Shown here piece by piece: positions 23,988-32,330 of a stretch of 58,555 nt of DNA; position 1 is the stretch's first letter, and each line of letters opens with the position of its first letter. The DNA lies in IMG/VR virus record IMGVR_UViG_3300042691_014317, positions 1-58,555 of that record; one strand, written 5' to 3'. The position numbers were made by a program, and so were the translations under genes. Source of the DNA: a virus. A model generated the notes under the pieces. The model was not told the DNA's origin. It saw only the letters and a list, made by a program, of their open reading frames with translations, and did not search any database.

Positions 23988-24845
23988 ATGAACATACTTG
24001 TAACAGGCGGAGCAGGATTTGTAGGAACAAACTTAGTAAAAAAATTAGTAGAGCTAAATAACACGGTAGTAGTTATCGACAATTACAGCGCAGGAAAAGA
24101 AAGGAATCACATATCAGGAGCTACGTATATTAAAGGTCACACAAAAGACGTAAAAGATCTTTTATCGAAAAACGTCTTTGCTCCAGATATCGTATATCAT
24201 TTGGGTGAATATTCTAAAATAGCGCCTTCCTTCGAAGAGATCGATTCAGTGTTTAGTTATAACATCGAAGGAAGCTTTGCAATGCTTCAGTACGTAAAAG
24301 AAAAAAACATTCCTATCGTATACGCGGCTTCTTCTACCAGATTGGCAGATGAAGGAGAGAGTCATTCTCCGTATAGCTTTTTCAAGTCCACCATCGCAAA
24401 GTTAGTAAAAAACTACGCTGATTGGTATGGGATAAAATACAGCATATGCTACTTCTTCAATGTTTACGGAGAATATCAAGACACATGGGAAAATGAATGG
24501 CAAACAGTGTTAGGTATTTTTGAAACGCAATACAAAAACAATAGTCCTATTACAGTTGTAGGAGACGGAACACAAAGAAGAGATTTTACTTACGTAGGAG
24601 ACATAGTAAGTGGTCTAATAAAATCCTCAGAGAATTTTAAAAACGAAGAGTATCAGTTGGGAACCGGAAAAGACTACTCCATACTAGAAATCGCAAAGAT
24701 GTTCAGCGATAACATACAGTTCATTCCAGCTAGAAAAGGTGACAGAAAGAGAGGAATTGCAAACGTAGAAGACACCAAACAGAAATTGGGATGGAAAGCA
24801 GAAATGACTGTAGAAAACTGGATAAGCAAAATAAAAAACAACTAA
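23988..24845 (+). CDS. NAD-dependent sugar epimerase/dehydratase (extended SDR), 285 aa
   Basis: Extended short-chain dehydrogenase that rebuilds nucleotide sugars. NAD-binding VTGGAGFVGTNL (residues 4-15), active-site pair in SPYSFFKST (Tyr and Lys), and DGTQRRDFTYVGDI (about 186-199), the substrate-binding signature of UDP-glucose 4-epimerase relatives. The length of 285 aa is slightly short for GalE. The exact reaction (4-epimerase, 4,6-dehydratase or other) is not resolved. Confidence 0.85.
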   Translation: MNILVTGGAGFVGTNLVKKLVELNNTVVVIDNYSAGKERNHISGATYIKGHTKDVKDLLSKNVFAPDIVYHLGEYSKIAPSFEEIDSVFSYNIEGSFAMLQYVKEKNIPIVYAASSTRLADEGESHSPYSFFKSTIAKLVKNYADWYGIKYSICYFFNVYGEYQDTWENEWQTVLGIFETQYKNNSPITVVGDGTQRRDFTYVGDIVSGLIKSSENFKNEEYQLGTGKDYSILEIAKMFSDNIQFIPARKGDRKRGIANVEDTKQKLGWKAEMTVENWISKIKNN

Positions 24846-24847
24846 GT

Positions 24848-25546
24848 ATGAAGAATATTCCTATAGTGATATTGAACAAAGACAGATTGACTCCTCTAAT
24901 CCCTTTAGTTCAAGGATTAAAACAAAGAGGATACCACAACATAACTGTATTAGATAACCTTTCTACGTACGAACCTCTTCTTGCGTGGTACAAGTCGGAA
25001 GGCCTAGACGTATTTTATAACGATATACCGGAAACAAAGTACGATACAGGAACTCTATTCAGATTAGCATTTGAAATAAAACATCCTAAATTTGTAGATA
25101 TAGTCAAATCGCATTACGCGTTCACAGACTCTGATATCGTATTGGGAGAAAACTGTCCTGAGAATTTTATAGAACATCTTGTAACTATAAGAGATTCTCA
25201 AAACGTATCAAAAGCAGGACTGGCACTGAAGATAGATGATCTTCCTAAAAATCATCACACCGAAACAGTTATAAGACTAGAGTCTCCTCTGTGGTCAAAT
25301 AGAATAGAGAGTCCTACTTACGAAATGTATAGAGCGGCAATAGATACGACTTTCGCTGTGTACGGTCCGAATGAAACTCCACTATACAGCGAAAACTCTA
25401 TAAGAGTGGCTGGAGATTATACGGCCACCCATCGCCCATGGTACTACGAAATCGATAACATGCCAGATGATGAGAGATATTATCTAACCAAATTGGAAGC
25501 AGGAAAAGGACCCAATTACTCAATGATGATAAAACATACAATATAA
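24848..25546 (+). CDS. Putative GT-A glycosyltransferase, 232 aa
   Basis: Start at ATG 24848, 2 nt after the previous stop; an in-frame start at 24791 lies inside the upstream gene and is less likely. Begins IPIVILNKDRLTPLIPLVQG, with HNITVLDNLSTYEPLL and the metal-site-like FTDSDIVLGENCPENF (near residues 94-109). This pattern occurs in GT-A proteins of phages and bacteria. Soluble. Confidence 0.65.
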   Translation: MKNIPIVILNKDRLTPLIPLVQGLKQRGYHNITVLDNLSTYEPLLAWYKSEGLDVFYNDIPETKYDTGTLFRLAFEIKHPKFVDIVKSHYAFTDSDIVLGENCPENFIEHLVTIRDSQNVSKAGLALKIDDLPKNHHTETVIRLESPLWSNRIESPTYEMYRAAIDTTFAVYGPNETPLYSENSIRVAGDYTATHRPWYYEIDNMPDDERYYLTKLEAGKGPNYSMMIKHTI

Positions 25547-25549
25547 AAA

Positions 25550-26512
25550 ATGGAAAATAAAAAAATACTACTGATCGGCGGTACGGGCGCTTTAGGTAAA
25601 ACGTTAGTTAGAAGGTATCAATCGAAAAACGATATCTTAATTTTTAGCAGAGACGAGCATAAACACGTGGCGCTAATGTCTTCTGATTGGGTAAGTAAAG
25701 ATCGAGTGTCTTTTATGATAGGAGATGTCAAAGACAGAAATTCCATACTAAATGCAATAGATCTATTTAAGCCAGAGGTGGTAATTAATGCCGCCGCTAT
25801 AAAACACGTTCCGATCTGTGAAATAAATCCTTACGAGTCTGTAAACGTGAACATACTCGGTCACCAAAATCTGTTAGAGTGCATATCTAGAGCCAATCAC
25901 AAAATCGAAACCATAATATACGTATCCTCAGATAAAGCTTGTAAACCCATCAATGTGTACGGAATGAGCAAGGCTATATCAGAAAGACTGTATATAGAGT
26001 TTTCAAAAAAAGTGAAAGACGTGAAAGTATGCCTAGTGAGATATGGAAATGTATTAGAGTCTACAGGATCCGTGATTCCATACTTTAAAAAATTACTTTC
26101 TGAAAATAATACATTTCTTCCAATCACAGATTTTAGAATGACTAGGTTTTTGCTAACGTTGGACGAAGCAGTTAATTTGATAGAGTGGGCTTACAATTGC
26201 GAAGAGTCTAACGGATGTATAGCGATACCAAAAGTAGAGTCATTTAAGATAGAAGATGTAGCTCGAGCTCTCATTAAGGATCGCTTGGGAGATGAAAACG
26301 CCATTCAGTTGAAAGAGGTAGGAATAAGAAAAGGAGAAAAGTTACACGAAGAAATGATATCAGAAGAAGAATGGATGAGAGCGGTTGAACTAGAAAATTA
26401 TCTTATCACAGATAACATATTAAAAGCTGACGCAAAGTCTTATAACTCTTTTGATTCTTTAATGCCAAAAAATAAAGTATATTCATTCTTAAAACAAACT
26501 AACGTAATATGA
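25550..26512 (+). CDS. UDP-GlcNAc 4,6-dehydratase-like SDR (PseB/CapE type), 320 aa
   Basis: Soluble member of the FlaA1/PseB/CapE group. NAD-binding LIGGTGALGKTLVRRY, AAIKHVP (near 88-94), SSDKACKPINVYGMSKA (near 125-141) with the Tyr-Met-Ser-Lys active site. Such enzymes turn UDP-GlcNAc into a 4-keto-6-deoxy sugar, the first step toward FucNAc/QuiNAc or pseudaminic acid. It lacks the membrane domain of CapD/WbpM. It overlaps the next gene by 4 nt. No aminotransferase (PseC) was recognised in the island. Confidence 0.85.
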   Translation: MENKKILLIGGTGALGKTLVRRYQSKNDILIFSRDEHKHVALMSSDWVSKDRVSFMIGDVKDRNSILNAIDLFKPEVVINAAAIKHVPICEINPYESVNVNILGHQNLLECISRANHKIETIIYVSSDKACKPINVYGMSKAISERLYIEFSKKVKDVKVCLVRYGNVLESTGSVIPYFKKLLSENNTFLPITDFRMTRFLLTLDEAVNLIEWAYNCEESNGCIAIPKVESFKIEDVARALIKDRLGDENAIQLKEVGIRKGEKLHEEMISEEEWMRAVELENYLITDNILKADAKSYNSFDSLMPKNKVYSFLKQTNVI

Positions 26513-27066
26513 AACCAGTTCACTTGAGGAACGTTCCTCCTCCGCTAGAAACTTTTGATCACATAAACTTACTGCATTGGATAGCGGGATGGATAAAACC
26601 AGAAAGATATCTCGAATTGGGAGTCAGAGACGGAAGATGTTTTACTCAAGTTGCTCAATACTGCAATCAAGCAATCGCAGTTGATTGCGCACCCATACCT
26701 TTTCAATTGCCATACAATGCAACATACGAACAGATGTATACAGACGAATACTTTGAGAAAATAAAAAACTCTGGTGTTCAATTCGATATGGTATTCATAG
26801 ACGCTGATCATAGCTTTGAGCAATCTTACAAAGACTTTCTCAATGTTAAAGATTACGTAGTAGATAACGGATTCGTATTTTTTCATGACACGTATCCTTG
26901 TAACGAAGAGTTAACAAAGCCCGAATTTTGTAACGATTGTTATAAAACACCGATAGAAATAAGAAAAAACTTTCCTAACGAGTGGGAATTGGTTACCTTA
27001 CCATTCAATCCTGGAGTAACTATCTGCAAAAAAATATACGGAAAAAACTATTTGCCATGGATGTAA
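26509..27066 (+). CDS. Class I methyltransferase (Methyltransf_24-like), 185 aa
   Basis: SAM site YLELGVRDGRCFTQVA (about 34-49) and FDMVFIDADHSFEQSYKDF (about 91-109), the acidic IDADHSF block typical of the Methyltransf_24/cephalosporin-hydroxylase-like group. Probable O-methyltransferase on a sugar. It overlaps the next gene by 1-10 nt depending on the start. Confidence 0.75.
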   Translation: MKPVHLRNVPPPLETFDHINLLHWIAGWIKPERYLELGVRDGRCFTQVAQYCNQAIAVDCAPIPFQLPYNATYEQMYTDEYFEKIKNSGVQFDMVFIDADHSFEQSYKDFLNVKDYVVDNGFVFFHDTYPCNEELTKPEFCNDCYKTPIEIRKNFPNEWELVTLPFNPGVTICKKIYGKNYLPWM

Positions 27067-27779
27067 TGGTTTTGGGTCACAACGGAATGTTGGGCCACAT
27101 GGTTAGAAAGTATTTGTTGGATAAAAAATACAAGGTTTATACAACAGACCACAGATATCCTTCAGAGGAGTTTAAAAACGACGTTTTAAATTTCAAAGGA
27201 GATTACGTTATCAATTGCATCGGTGCTATACCCCAAAAAACAAAGAGTTTCGAGATAAATTTTGATCTACCAATTTGGTTAGAAAACAACGCGAACACTT
27301 GTATAGTACATCCAGGTACCGATTGCGAGATGGATGAAGACAGTTATGGAGTTTCAAAAAGATCCGCTAAGCTTTATTTAATTCAGCACGCGAAAAAAAC
27401 CAAGATAATAAAAGCTTCTATTATTGGACCTGAATTAAAGACGTATTCTAGCTTATTAGAATGGTTTTTAAGAAGTGAAAACGAAGTTCAAGGGTACAGC
27501 GGAGCAATGTGGAACGGAATAACTACGTACGAGTGGGCAAAACAGTGCGAAGTGTTAATAAACAATTGGAAAGATTACGACACAGAGACCATTGTGTACA
27601 GCGAATGCATATCGAAATACGATCTTTTACAGTGCATAAAAAAAGTATTTGACAAGGATATTATTGTCACTCCAAATGACAAAGTCAATATAAATAAATG
27701 CTTAACAGGAAAAATAAAGGCCATCGACATATTCAATCAATTATCAGATCTAAAAAACTATTACTATGATAGTAAATGA
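27057..27779 (+). CDS. RmlD/CapF-like SDR sugar reductase, 240 aa
   Basis: Start ATG 27057 (or 27066, which shares bases with the upstream stop) removes an implausible in-frame extension from 26982. VMVLGHNGMLGHMVRKYL is the NADPH site, DYVINCIGAIPQK the RmlD-like strand, and EDSYGVSKRSAK the Tyr/Lys active site. It resembles the 4-keto-reductase of dTDP-rhamnose or UDP-FucNAc pathways. With the PseB/CapE-like dehydratase it could make a 6-deoxy-hexosamine donor. Confidence 0.75.
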   Translation: MDVMVLGHNGMLGHMVRKYLLDKKYKVYTTDHRYPSEEFKNDVLNFKGDYVINCIGAIPQKTKSFEINFDLPIWLENNANTCIVHPGTDCEMDEDSYGVSKRSAKLYLIQHAKKTKIIKASIIGPELKTYSSLLEWFLRSENEVQGYSGAMWNGITTYEWAKQCEVLINNWKDYDTETIVYSECISKYDLLQCIKKVFDKDIIVTPNDKVNINKCLTGKIKAIDIFNQLSDLKNYYYDSK

Positions 27780-28473
27780 CCAAAGCTATTGTGTTTGTAT
27801 AGCTACGTATTCAAAAAGAAAGGATTACATTAAAAATCTAATAGAAGATATTAGAAAACAGAGCCAAGATATTCCGATCTATATATCTGTGAATTGCGAC
27901 TATAAAAAACAATTTGACAATGAGTATAGAAAATACATTTTGGAATTGGCCAGTAAGCACGAGAATGTGTACTTAACTTTTTATTTAAAGTTTAGAGGAT
28001 TATCTAGAATGTGGAATGATATGATTACAAACACTTGTTACGATAATTGTATAATAATAAACGATGATTCAGCAATAAAAAACAATTTTATATCCGATTT
28101 TATAAATCATAAAATATCTACAAACAACGAAACTATATTAAAGACCAACAACGGCTGGGCTTGTTTTATCGTCAATTATAAGTACATTAACTCTGTAGGA
28201 TTTTTTAACGAGAACTACATAGGCATAGGATTTGAAGACGCAGAATTTGTGAGAAGAACTCTTGAATATCCTGCATACATGACCGAAGATTTTGTTGATT
28301 TGAACATAGAAGCTCTTCATACATTTCCAACATGCGAAGATGATAACGTGACCGTAAAAGAGTATTCGTCTTTCAATAAACATATGATCAATAGCGGACA
28401 AATAGGCGGAGGAATCCATTTTAGACCTTTTGAACAACAGTACATAGATAACTACGATAAAATTTTTGGGTAA
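27766..28473 (+). CDS. GT-A glycosyltransferase, family 2-like, 235 aa
   Basis: Starts SYCVCIATYSKRKDYIKNLI and has CIIINDDSAIKNNF (DDS metal site, near residues 85-98), then GIGFEDAEFVRRT (ED-like acceptor block). Soluble. Overlaps the previous gene by 14 nt. Confidence 0.7.
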   Translation: MIVNDQSYCVCIATYSKRKDYIKNLIEDIRKQSQDIPIYISVNCDYKKQFDNEYRKYILELASKHENVYLTFYLKFRGLSRMWNDMITNTCYDNCIIINDDSAIKNNFISDFINHKISTNNETILKTNNGWACFIVNYKYINSVGFFNENYIGIGFEDAEFVRRTLEYPAYMTEDFVDLNIEALHTFPTCEDDNVTVKEYSSFNKHMINSGQIGGGIHFRPFEQQYIDNYDKIFG

Positions 28474-28474
28474 T

Positions 28475-29377
28475 ATGGTATTCTTTAACGAGTATTTTCA
28501 AGGTGTAGCAGAAGTAGAATTATTGGGATTCTCTTCAAAAAATCCAAGATACATACCAAAAGAATATCTAGATCAGGAAGTCTTTACGATATTCAGAACC
28601 TGTCATTCTTACGGAGACTGGGTTATCTTATCGGCAATGCCTAGATTGATAAAACAAAAGTATCCAAATTCTAAAGTGATAATCCCTTCTCCAGATTGCA
28701 TATTGAAATACTTCTCTCCTTCAAATTGGAAAAATAAACACGATAATCCCTTTAACAACGTTATCGAAGTGTTTGCTAATAATCCATACGTGGATGGCAT
28801 GATAGACGAAATTCCCAAAAACTTTCCAGTTTATCACGATCACTTTAGGTTGTACGAAGAGAACAACCCTCATATTCCGCTGGTAAAACAGATGTTGAGT
28901 TTTTGGAGGTTTTCAGAAGAGGAGATGCAAGACTGTGAACCCGAACTTTATTGGTCAAAAGAAGAGATTGATCAAGGAAACAACATTATCAAAAACCTAT
29001 TTGAAGGAAAGGAATTTGGATTCTTATACTTAGACGATTCTTTTTTTTACTCCATAAACATGGAAGAATCCGAGATACAGAGAAGAAGAGACATAATTCA
29101 AAGAGAAATAAGTAAACACGACGTACCGTGGATTTATTTTTCAGGGAAAGATAAATTTCGTTATATTACAAATAATGAAGTGTTAGACGTTAGCAGCATA
29201 GAAATGTCTCTAAGAGTTCAAAACTACGTAAAGTCCCATGCAAAAGTTATTATAGGGCATCAAGGAGGATACGGAACGGATTGCATGTCTAGATATTCTA
29301 AATGCTATGTAGTACCTCTAACTAAAAATCAAGTCAGAGAACACATTCAATTAAAAACAACCTACTTACACGACTAA
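28475..29377 (+). CDS. GT-B glycosyltransferase, heptosyltransferase (GT9)-like, 300 aa
   Basis: ATG 28475 is used; a TTG at 28466 would overlap the previous gene. The segment YGDWVILSAMPRLIKQKYPN (about 49-68) resembles the GD-hl-sxPAl-al start of ADP-heptose:LPS transferases, and AKVIIGHQGGYGTDCMSRYS (about 261-280) the GTxxHlA donor-loop region. Soluble. Donor unknown. Confidence 0.62.
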   Translation: MVFFNEYFQGVAEVELLGFSSKNPRYIPKEYLDQEVFTIFRTCHSYGDWVILSAMPRLIKQKYPNSKVIIPSPDCILKYFSPSNWKNKHDNPFNNVIEVFANNPYVDGMIDEIPKNFPVYHDHFRLYEENNPHIPLVKQMLSFWRFSEEEMQDCEPELYWSKEEIDQGNNIIKNLFEGKEFGFLYLDDSFFYSINMEESEIQRRRDIIQREISKHDVPWIYFSGKDKFRYITNNEVLDVSSIEMSLRVQNYVKSHAKVIIGHQGGYGTDCMSRYSKCYVVPLTKNQVREHIQLKTTYLHD

Positions 29378-29378
29378 C

Positions 29379-30101
29379 ATGCTAATCGCAACGCTTAACC
29401 ACAATTTACCAGAATTAACAGATAACTTGGTGAATCAATTGAAAAAAGATCCCATGTTTAATCAATGTGAGTTGATGGTAGTGGACAACGGATCTTCTGA
29501 ATCTCTGGCAAAAAGTACAACGCACAGACTTGAAGAAAACATATTTTTTGGTGGAGGGTTTAATGTCGTGCTCGATTACTTTTTAAGTACGAACCACGAT
29601 TACCTGTACTTTCTAAACAACGATTTGATCTTTCACGGACCTTCTTTTATAACAACATCTCTTAAAGAGGCCAAAGAATCCAATTCAGCAGTTTATTCTC
29701 CGAGTGTTATAAACGCTTCGATAGACCAGTGTCATTGGAAGCAAATGTGGAACTGGGGTAAAGGAATTAGAAATGTTAAGTGGATAGACTTTCAGTGTCC
29801 CATGCTGAGAAGAGACATATTGGAAAAAATAGGTCAGTTTCCGCAAGAGCTGATGTTTGGATGGGGATTAGATTTTTATGCCGGATGCGTAGCAGAAGAG
29901 TTTGGGTTTTCTACAACAGTGTCGGATAACAATACGATATGTCACTTAAACTCTCAAACTTTTAAGCAAAATAAAATAAACATTGGTGTCCAAGAGTTCT
30001 GCAGAAACGCAGAGTTCAATATGAATTCCTACTTTAGCGGTAGTAAGTACAAGACCATATATTCTCAATTTAGGTATTACGGAGAAAGTTACGCTCAATA
30101 A
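29379..30101 (+). CDS. GT-A glycosyltransferase, family 2-like (rhamnosyltransferase-type), 240 aa
   Basis: N-terminal LIATLNHNLPELTDNLVNQL with CELMVVDNGSSES, FFGGGFN (near 49-55), FLNNDLIF (metal site) and GWGLDFYAGCVAEEFG. These four blocks in order are the typical GT2 rhamnosyltransferase pattern. Soluble. Confidence 0.8.
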   Translation: MLIATLNHNLPELTDNLVNQLKKDPMFNQCELMVVDNGSSESLAKSTTHRLEENIFFGGGFNVVLDYFLSTNHDYLYFLNNDLIFHGPSFITTSLKEAKESNSAVYSPSVINASIDQCHWKQMWNWGKGIRNVKWIDFQCPMLRRDILEKIGQFPQELMFGWGLDFYAGCVAEEFGFSTTVSDNNTICHLNSQTFKQNKINIGVQEFCRNAEFNMNSYFSGSKYKTIYSQFRYYGESYAQ

Positions 30102-30129
30102 TCAAAAACAGAAAAATAAAAACGCAAGA

Positions 30130-30837
30130 ATGAAGATACAAGTAAAAGACAGATCATTTCAAGTAGGATCTTTTTACGATCTATACAAAGACGTGTACAA
30201 TTGTTGGACCATTGAAGGCACAGAAGAGAATCAAGAGATGACTTGTTTCATAGAACAAACGAAAGATAAAAAAAGTTTGATCGACATAGGAGCATTGTTC
30301 GGAGTGTTTTCTTTGTTTTTCTCAGGACAAGACAGAGTGTCTCACGCTGTAGACGGTTCTCACGAAGGCATGTTACAGTTATTACAAAATCTGTGCAAAA
30401 ATCCAGATAAAAAAATATACCCTCATAAAGCATTGATGGGAGATAAGAACTCTTTGACTTCTTATTGGACAAAACCAGGAGAACTGCACTCTTTGTCCTT
30501 TCAGGGAAACGATAGTATAATCATGTTGACGGTTGATTACTTTTGCCAACTTTACGAAGTGGTTCCGGACGTAATGAAAATAGACACAGAAGGATTCGAA
30601 GTTAAAATTTTAAAAAATGCAGATCACGTGTTGTCGAATTACAAACCTATGATATTCTTAGAAGGTCACAACAACTTCGTTTACAATTACGGGGATACAG
30701 TAGAGGATATAGTGAGCATAGCAAAAAAATACGATTACAAAGTATTCGATCTCTCTAACAACCAGATCACTTACGAAGAATATCTTAATAGGTTAAAAAA
30801 CAAAAGCATAGACTCAACAAGAACTTATTGGAAATAA
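30130..30837 (+). CDS. FkbM-family methyltransferase, 235 aa
   Basis: SAM-dependent O-methyltransferase of the Methyltransf_21 type. LIDIGALFGVFSLFF is the SAM loop and DVMKIDTEGFEVKILKNADH (about 151-170) the diagnostic FkbM block. Family members methylate sugars or polyketides. Here a terminal or branch sugar of the island product is the likely target. Confidence 0.85.
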   Translation: MKIQVKDRSFQVGSFYDLYKDVYNCWTIEGTEENQEMTCFIEQTKDKKSLIDIGALFGVFSLFFSGQDRVSHAVDGSHEGMLQLLQNLCKNPDKKIYPHKALMGDKNSLTSYWTKPGELHSLSFQGNDSIIMLTVDYFCQLYEVVPDVMKIDTEGFEVKILKNADHVLSNYKPMIFLEGHNNFVYNYGDTVEDIVSIAKKYDYKVFDLSNNQITYEEYLNRLKNKSIDSTRTYWK

Positions 30838-30840
30838 ATT

Positions 30841-32010
30841 ATGGTTAGTATAATTATACCCAGTCACAACAACTTAAGACACTTAAAGAACGCATACAAG
30901 AGCGTTAGAAAGCACGCGCCTGACATAGAACTAGTATTGATAGATGATGCTTCTACCGATGGAACTTTGGAGTGGATGAGAGACATGTATAGGGAAGATC
31001 ACAACTTAGTTGTTCTAAAATCAGACGAAAGGAAGGGTCACACGTATCACTACGATTACGGAATAAGCAAAGCAAAGGGAGATGTGGTGGGAATCATGCA
31101 TGCTGACATGATCATGGGTCCAAACTATGTGAAGAACATGCTTAAGCACCTAAAACCGGGCGTAGTGGTAGCAGGAACTAGAGTTGAACCTCCTTTGCAT
31201 CCACCCGGTAACGAGAAGATTATTCAAAATTTCGGTGTTGATTTTGACGATCTAGACATTCTTAGTTTTGAAAAATTTTGCATCAAGATGCAAAGCTTGT
31301 ACGAAGGAGAAACGTCTAACGGAATGTTTGCGCCGTGGTTTATCTATAAAGAGGACTTCTTGAGGATAGGTGGTCACGATCAGATATACGCACCGTTCCC
31401 TTACGAGGACTCAGATATATTCGAAAGGTGGATATTGAAGGGATACAAGTTAATCCAGTCTAGAGATGCACTGGTTTATCACCTGACGTGCAGGGGTCAT
31501 CGCTGGACTGATCAAGTAGGTAAGGACGATGATTACTTTAAGAAAGCTTCTCAGCGCGCGGCAAGAGAATACCTGCGCAAATGGGGATCTTGGATAAAGA
31601 ACGATGAATATCAACATCCCATAATAAAACCCAAGTACGATATAGGATTTGTGGTAGAAAACTGTAACATTCATTATTTGGCATTTTTAGAACCAATATG
31701 CGACACTATATACATTTCTGATGCTGATATCATAAAAGACTACGTAAAATACGAACAACCCAATACTTATTTCGATCTAAAAGAAAGGATTAAACACACC
31801 AGCGAAAACAAAAATAACGATATACTCGTAGAGTTTGATCTGAAAAAATTAACCAGCAGTGATTTTCAGATCATACAGCAATTTCCAGAGATAATAAAAC
31901 AATCAGGTCAAATAGGGAATTTACAACTTGGATTCTTTTCATTCAAGATATTCTCTATGAAATCCAAAGAGAAAGACATGATTCTACCTATAAAATCTTA
32001 TTTTTCCTGA
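30841..32010 (+). CDS. GT-A glycosyltransferase, family 2, with C-terminal extension, 389 aa
   Basis: GT2 blocks: VSIIIPSHNNLRHLKNAYKS, LVLIDDASTDGTLEWM, MHADMIMG (metal site) and PYEDSDIFERWILKGY. After about residue 265 comes a further segment (KYDIGFVVENCNIHYLAFLE onward) without a recognised family, perhaps an acceptor-recognition domain. Last gene of the island. Confidence 0.82.
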   Translation: MVSIIIPSHNNLRHLKNAYKSVRKHAPDIELVLIDDASTDGTLEWMRDMYREDHNLVVLKSDERKGHTYHYDYGISKAKGDVVGIMHADMIMGPNYVKNMLKHLKPGVVVAGTRVEPPLHPPGNEKIIQNFGVDFDDLDILSFEKFCIKMQSLYEGETSNGMFAPWFIYKEDFLRIGGHDQIYAPFPYEDSDIFERWILKGYKLIQSRDALVYHLTCRGHRWTDQVGKDDDYFKKASQRAAREYLRKWGSWIKNDEYQHPIIKPKYDIGFVVENCNIHYLAFLEPICDTIYISDADIIKDYVKYEQPNTYFDLKERIKHTSENKNNDILVEFDLKKLTSSDFQIIQQFPEIIKQSGQIGNLQLGFFSFKIFSMKSKEKDMILPIKSYFS

Positions 32011-32034
32011 TTGATACAGCAATCCATGTGAGCA

Positions 32035-32042
32035 TATTTATA
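32035..32042 (+). promoter_or_regulatory. TATTTATA motif before structural gene block
   Basis: TATTTATA 20 nt before the ATG at 32063, in the 52-nt gap between the glycosylation island and the tail genes. Confidence 0.45.
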
Positions 32043-32062
32043 TGAAAATACCTAGTTTTTAA

Positions 32063-32308
32063 ATGGCCAATCCAAAAGATCTATTAATCAACAGGGAATC
32101 TTATTTCGAACCTACCAAAAATAAGAGACCTTACGAAAATACGGATACCTACGAAAACCGCATGAGACCCAATAGGATCGATCCCAGGGTTTTTAGCGTG
32201 TACAAGATTTTGGAAGATCCAAAGGAACCTATTTTTCCAAGAGTTTTATACGTAGACGACGATTACGTCGATTTTGGATACATAGAAATCCTGTTTGTAG
32301 AACCTTAG
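32063..32308 (+). CDS. Hypothetical structural-region protein, 81 aa
   Basis: Small Asp/Tyr/Pro-rich protein with no signal or membrane span. No family recognised. It lies immediately before the tail fibre and has its own upstream motif, so a virion or fibre-associated role is likely but unproven. Confidence 0.55.
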   Translation: MANPKDLLINRESYFEPTKNKRPYENTDTYENRMRPNRIDPRVFSVYKILEDPKEPIFPRVLYVDDDYVDFGYIEILFVEP

Positions 32309-32316
32309 CCTAGGTA

Positions 32317-32324
32317 TATTTATA
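32317..32324 (+). promoter_or_regulatory. TATTTATA motif before tail fibre gene
   Basis: TATTTATA only 6 nt before the ATG at 32331. If it is a -10-type element the mRNA would be leaderless or nearly so. Confidence 0.45.
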
Positions 32325-32330
32325 ATTACT

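Noticed and set aside
26982-27056. N-terminal extension of the RmlD-like protein
   Set aside because: It lies within the upstream methyltransferase gene, and the NADPH motif begins right after the ATG at 27057.
13639-32010. Glycosylation island as a piece of bacterial chromosome wrongly joined to phage sequence
   Set aside because: It contains phage-type unknowns (16438, 16814), keeps the same tight overlaps and leader style, is flanked by phage genes on both sides, and lacks Wzx/Wzy or lipid-carrier enzymes. Read mapping would still be needed to be certain.
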